Source of the DNA: Pelomonas cellulosilytica
GTDB taxonomy: Bacteria > Pseudomonadota > Gammaproteobacteria > Burkholderiales > Burkholderiaceae_C
NCBI RefSeq assembly: GCF_021353265.1
Contig: NZ_JAJTWU010000006.1
Location: forward strand, 290,011 to 354,010
Length of the DNA: 64,000 nucleotides
Reading direction: 5' to 3'
Below the pieces are notes generated by a model. The model ran no database searches and had not been told where the DNA came from. It worked only from the letters and a program-made list of their open reading frames with translations. Shown here in pieces: positions 63,901-64,000 of this stretch. The position numbers were made by a program, and so were the translations under genes. Every line of letters begins with the position of its first letter. Positions within the stretch are counted from its first letter, which is position 1.

Positions 63901-64000
63901 ACCGCGCAGATCCAGTCGCTGACGACGCAACAGCTCAAGGGCCTGGGCACTGACCAGATGGCCGCGCTGTCGTCCGATGACCTGCGTGCGCTGACCACCG
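60922..64000 (+). CDS. Giant octapeptide-repeat protein, N-terminal part (runs off right edge)
   Basis: Open from the ATG at 60922 through the window end: at least 1026 codons, with no stop. It starts MSSIITSLTSDQIAGLTSAT and has no signal peptide. From residue 8 on, every eight residues form one repeat, consensus L-T-T-D-Q-I-x-A (examples LGTDQMAA, LTTAQVSS, METADLVA). Seventeen octapeptides form a 136-residue super-repeat. Thr and Ser make up about a quarter of residues, Cys is absent, and charge is acidic. Without an N-terminal signal, type I secretion through a C-terminal signal outside the window is plausible. It is divergent from three glycosyltransferase genes. Family not recognised by name. 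Confidence 0.85.
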   Translation, partial: MSSIITSLTSDQIAGLTSATLRALSTEDWAAFSSDQIQSLTTDQVASLSSFAIKALGTDQFSFFETQDISRLSTAALLGMSTSQVQAMGSDQAAALTTTQLGSFSTQQITALESADLRALGTDTFKVLTSRQVGALTTDQLAAIETADLGQLTTAALRGITSDHIGSFTSDQIKALGTTQVQSLTTQQLKGLGTDQMAALSSDDLRALTTGQLRSFGTDQLNALGTDQVGALTTTQVANLTAAQVGGMETADLIALNTDQFKALNSAQLGALATDQLAALETADVAQLSTAALRGITSDHIGGLHTDQIKALGTAQIQSLTTQQLKGLGTDQMAALSSDDLRALTTAQVRAFASDQLNALTSDQVGALTTAQVSSLTNAQMTGMETADLVALNTDQFKVITSAQLGALGTDQLAALETADVGQISTAALRGITSDHISALHTDQIKALGTAQIQSLTTQQLKGLGTDQMAALSSDDIRALTTAQIRAFASDQLNALTSDQIGVLTTAQVSSLTNAQMTGMETADLVALNTDQFKVLSSAQIGALGSDQLVALETADVAQISTAALRGLTSDDVGALHTDQIKALGTAQIQSLTTQQIKGLTTEQMIALSSDDIRALTTAQLRALATDQLNALTSDQIGALTTGQVSSLTNAQMTGMETADLVALGTDQFKVLSSGQIGALGTDQLAALETADVAQISTTALRGITSDHISGLHTDQIKALGTAQIQSLTTQQLKGLGTDQMAALSSDDIRALTTAQIRAFATDQLNALTSDQIGALTTAQVSSLTNAQMTGMETADLKALGTDQFKVLSSGQIGALGTDQLKAIETEDVKQISTSAIRGITSENISALGTDQIQSLTTNQIQALSTQQVKGFGTDQVAALTSDDIRALTTSQIRAIGTEQLNALTTDQFTAPTTIQVSSLTTAQVAGLETADLRAMNTDQFKAFSSAQIAALGTDQLAALETADLGQISTTALRGITSDHIGAFTSDQIKALGTAQIQSLTTQQLKGLGTDQMAALSSDDLRALTT
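61393..64000 (+). repeat. 408-bp higher-order tandem repeats (six full units plus a partial)
   Basis: The marker CGCGGC (codons for the R-G of A-L-R-G or A-I-R-G) recurs at 61393, 61801, 62209, 62617, 63025, 63433 and 63841, always exactly 408 bp apart, with no indels. A degenerate earlier unit precedes 61393 within the gene. Each unit encodes 17 octapeptides. Confidence 0.95.

Noticed and set aside
61578..63930. Minus-strand open frames of 757 and 779 codons (61578-63851, 61591-63930)
   Set aside because: They are mirror frames of the 408-bp plus-strand repeats. The period is a multiple of three, so one stop-free unit stays open throughout. The plus strand has a clean start, a clear 8-residue pattern and no stop.

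Overview
The window is dense, GC-rich (roughly 70% by eye) bacterial chromosome. Gene order and protein families point to a betaproteobacterium of the order Burkholderiales, most like the Roseateles/Pelomonas/Rubrivivax group. That placement rests on recalled synteny (rimP-nusA-infB-rbfA-truB-typA; metZ-purF-cvpA-SPOR-folC-accD-trpA-trpB-trpF-truA-fimV-asd-leuB-leuD-leuC) and not on a search. About 90% of the window is housekeeping. Layout: 1-5,600 holds the start of a TonB-dependent receptor with a histidine-rich membrane protein, then a CYTH phosphatase-like protein, a CAP lipoprotein, ogt, dusA, a cysteine hydrolase and a histidine phosphatase. 5,600-7,600 holds an acyl-CoA hydratase/hydrolase and an EamA exporter with an odd hairpin leader. 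7,760-16,200 is the translation/transcription-factor operon. 16,400-21,000 holds fabI, a large PLP decarboxylase and an NfeD/SPFH pair. 21,000-22,460 is a small regulatory island (below). 22,480-23,920 holds tRNA-Ser and two tandem tRNA Ala-Glu-Asp cassettes. 24,000-43,400 is the long biosynthetic run from gltX to a LysR regulator. 43,660-47,400 holds an FkbH-like protein, a P1-nuclease/phospholipase C-like protein and a VOC protein. 47,400-57,240 encodes propionyl-CoA carboxylase, methylmalonyl-CoA mutase and MeaB, with a divergent GntR regulator and a perfect 16-bp palindrome between them. 57,246-60,461 is a three-gene glycosyltransferase operon. 60,922 to the right edge is the start of a giant repeat protein. 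Most notable is 21,000-22,460. A LuxR-type regulator with altered ligand-pocket residues and no luxI nearby is flanked by two lux-box-like 16-bp dyads that agree at 14 of 16 bases. One dyad lies 58 nt upstream of a divergent RsaM-like (DUF4902-like) gene. The other lies, in the same relative orientation and at exactly the same 58-nt distance, upstream of a 16-20 codon ORF followed by two hairpins and a strong terminator. This looks like a regulator controlling a tiny peptide and/or a structured small RNA. Second, the giant protein is made of octapeptides (consensus L-T-T-D-Q-I-x-A) arranged in exact 408-bp (136-residue, 17-octapeptide) higher-order repeats. It sits beside the divergent glycosyltransferase operon, which suggests a glycosylated surface or secreted protein. 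All functional calls come from reading motifs and recalled family knowledge; no database search was run.
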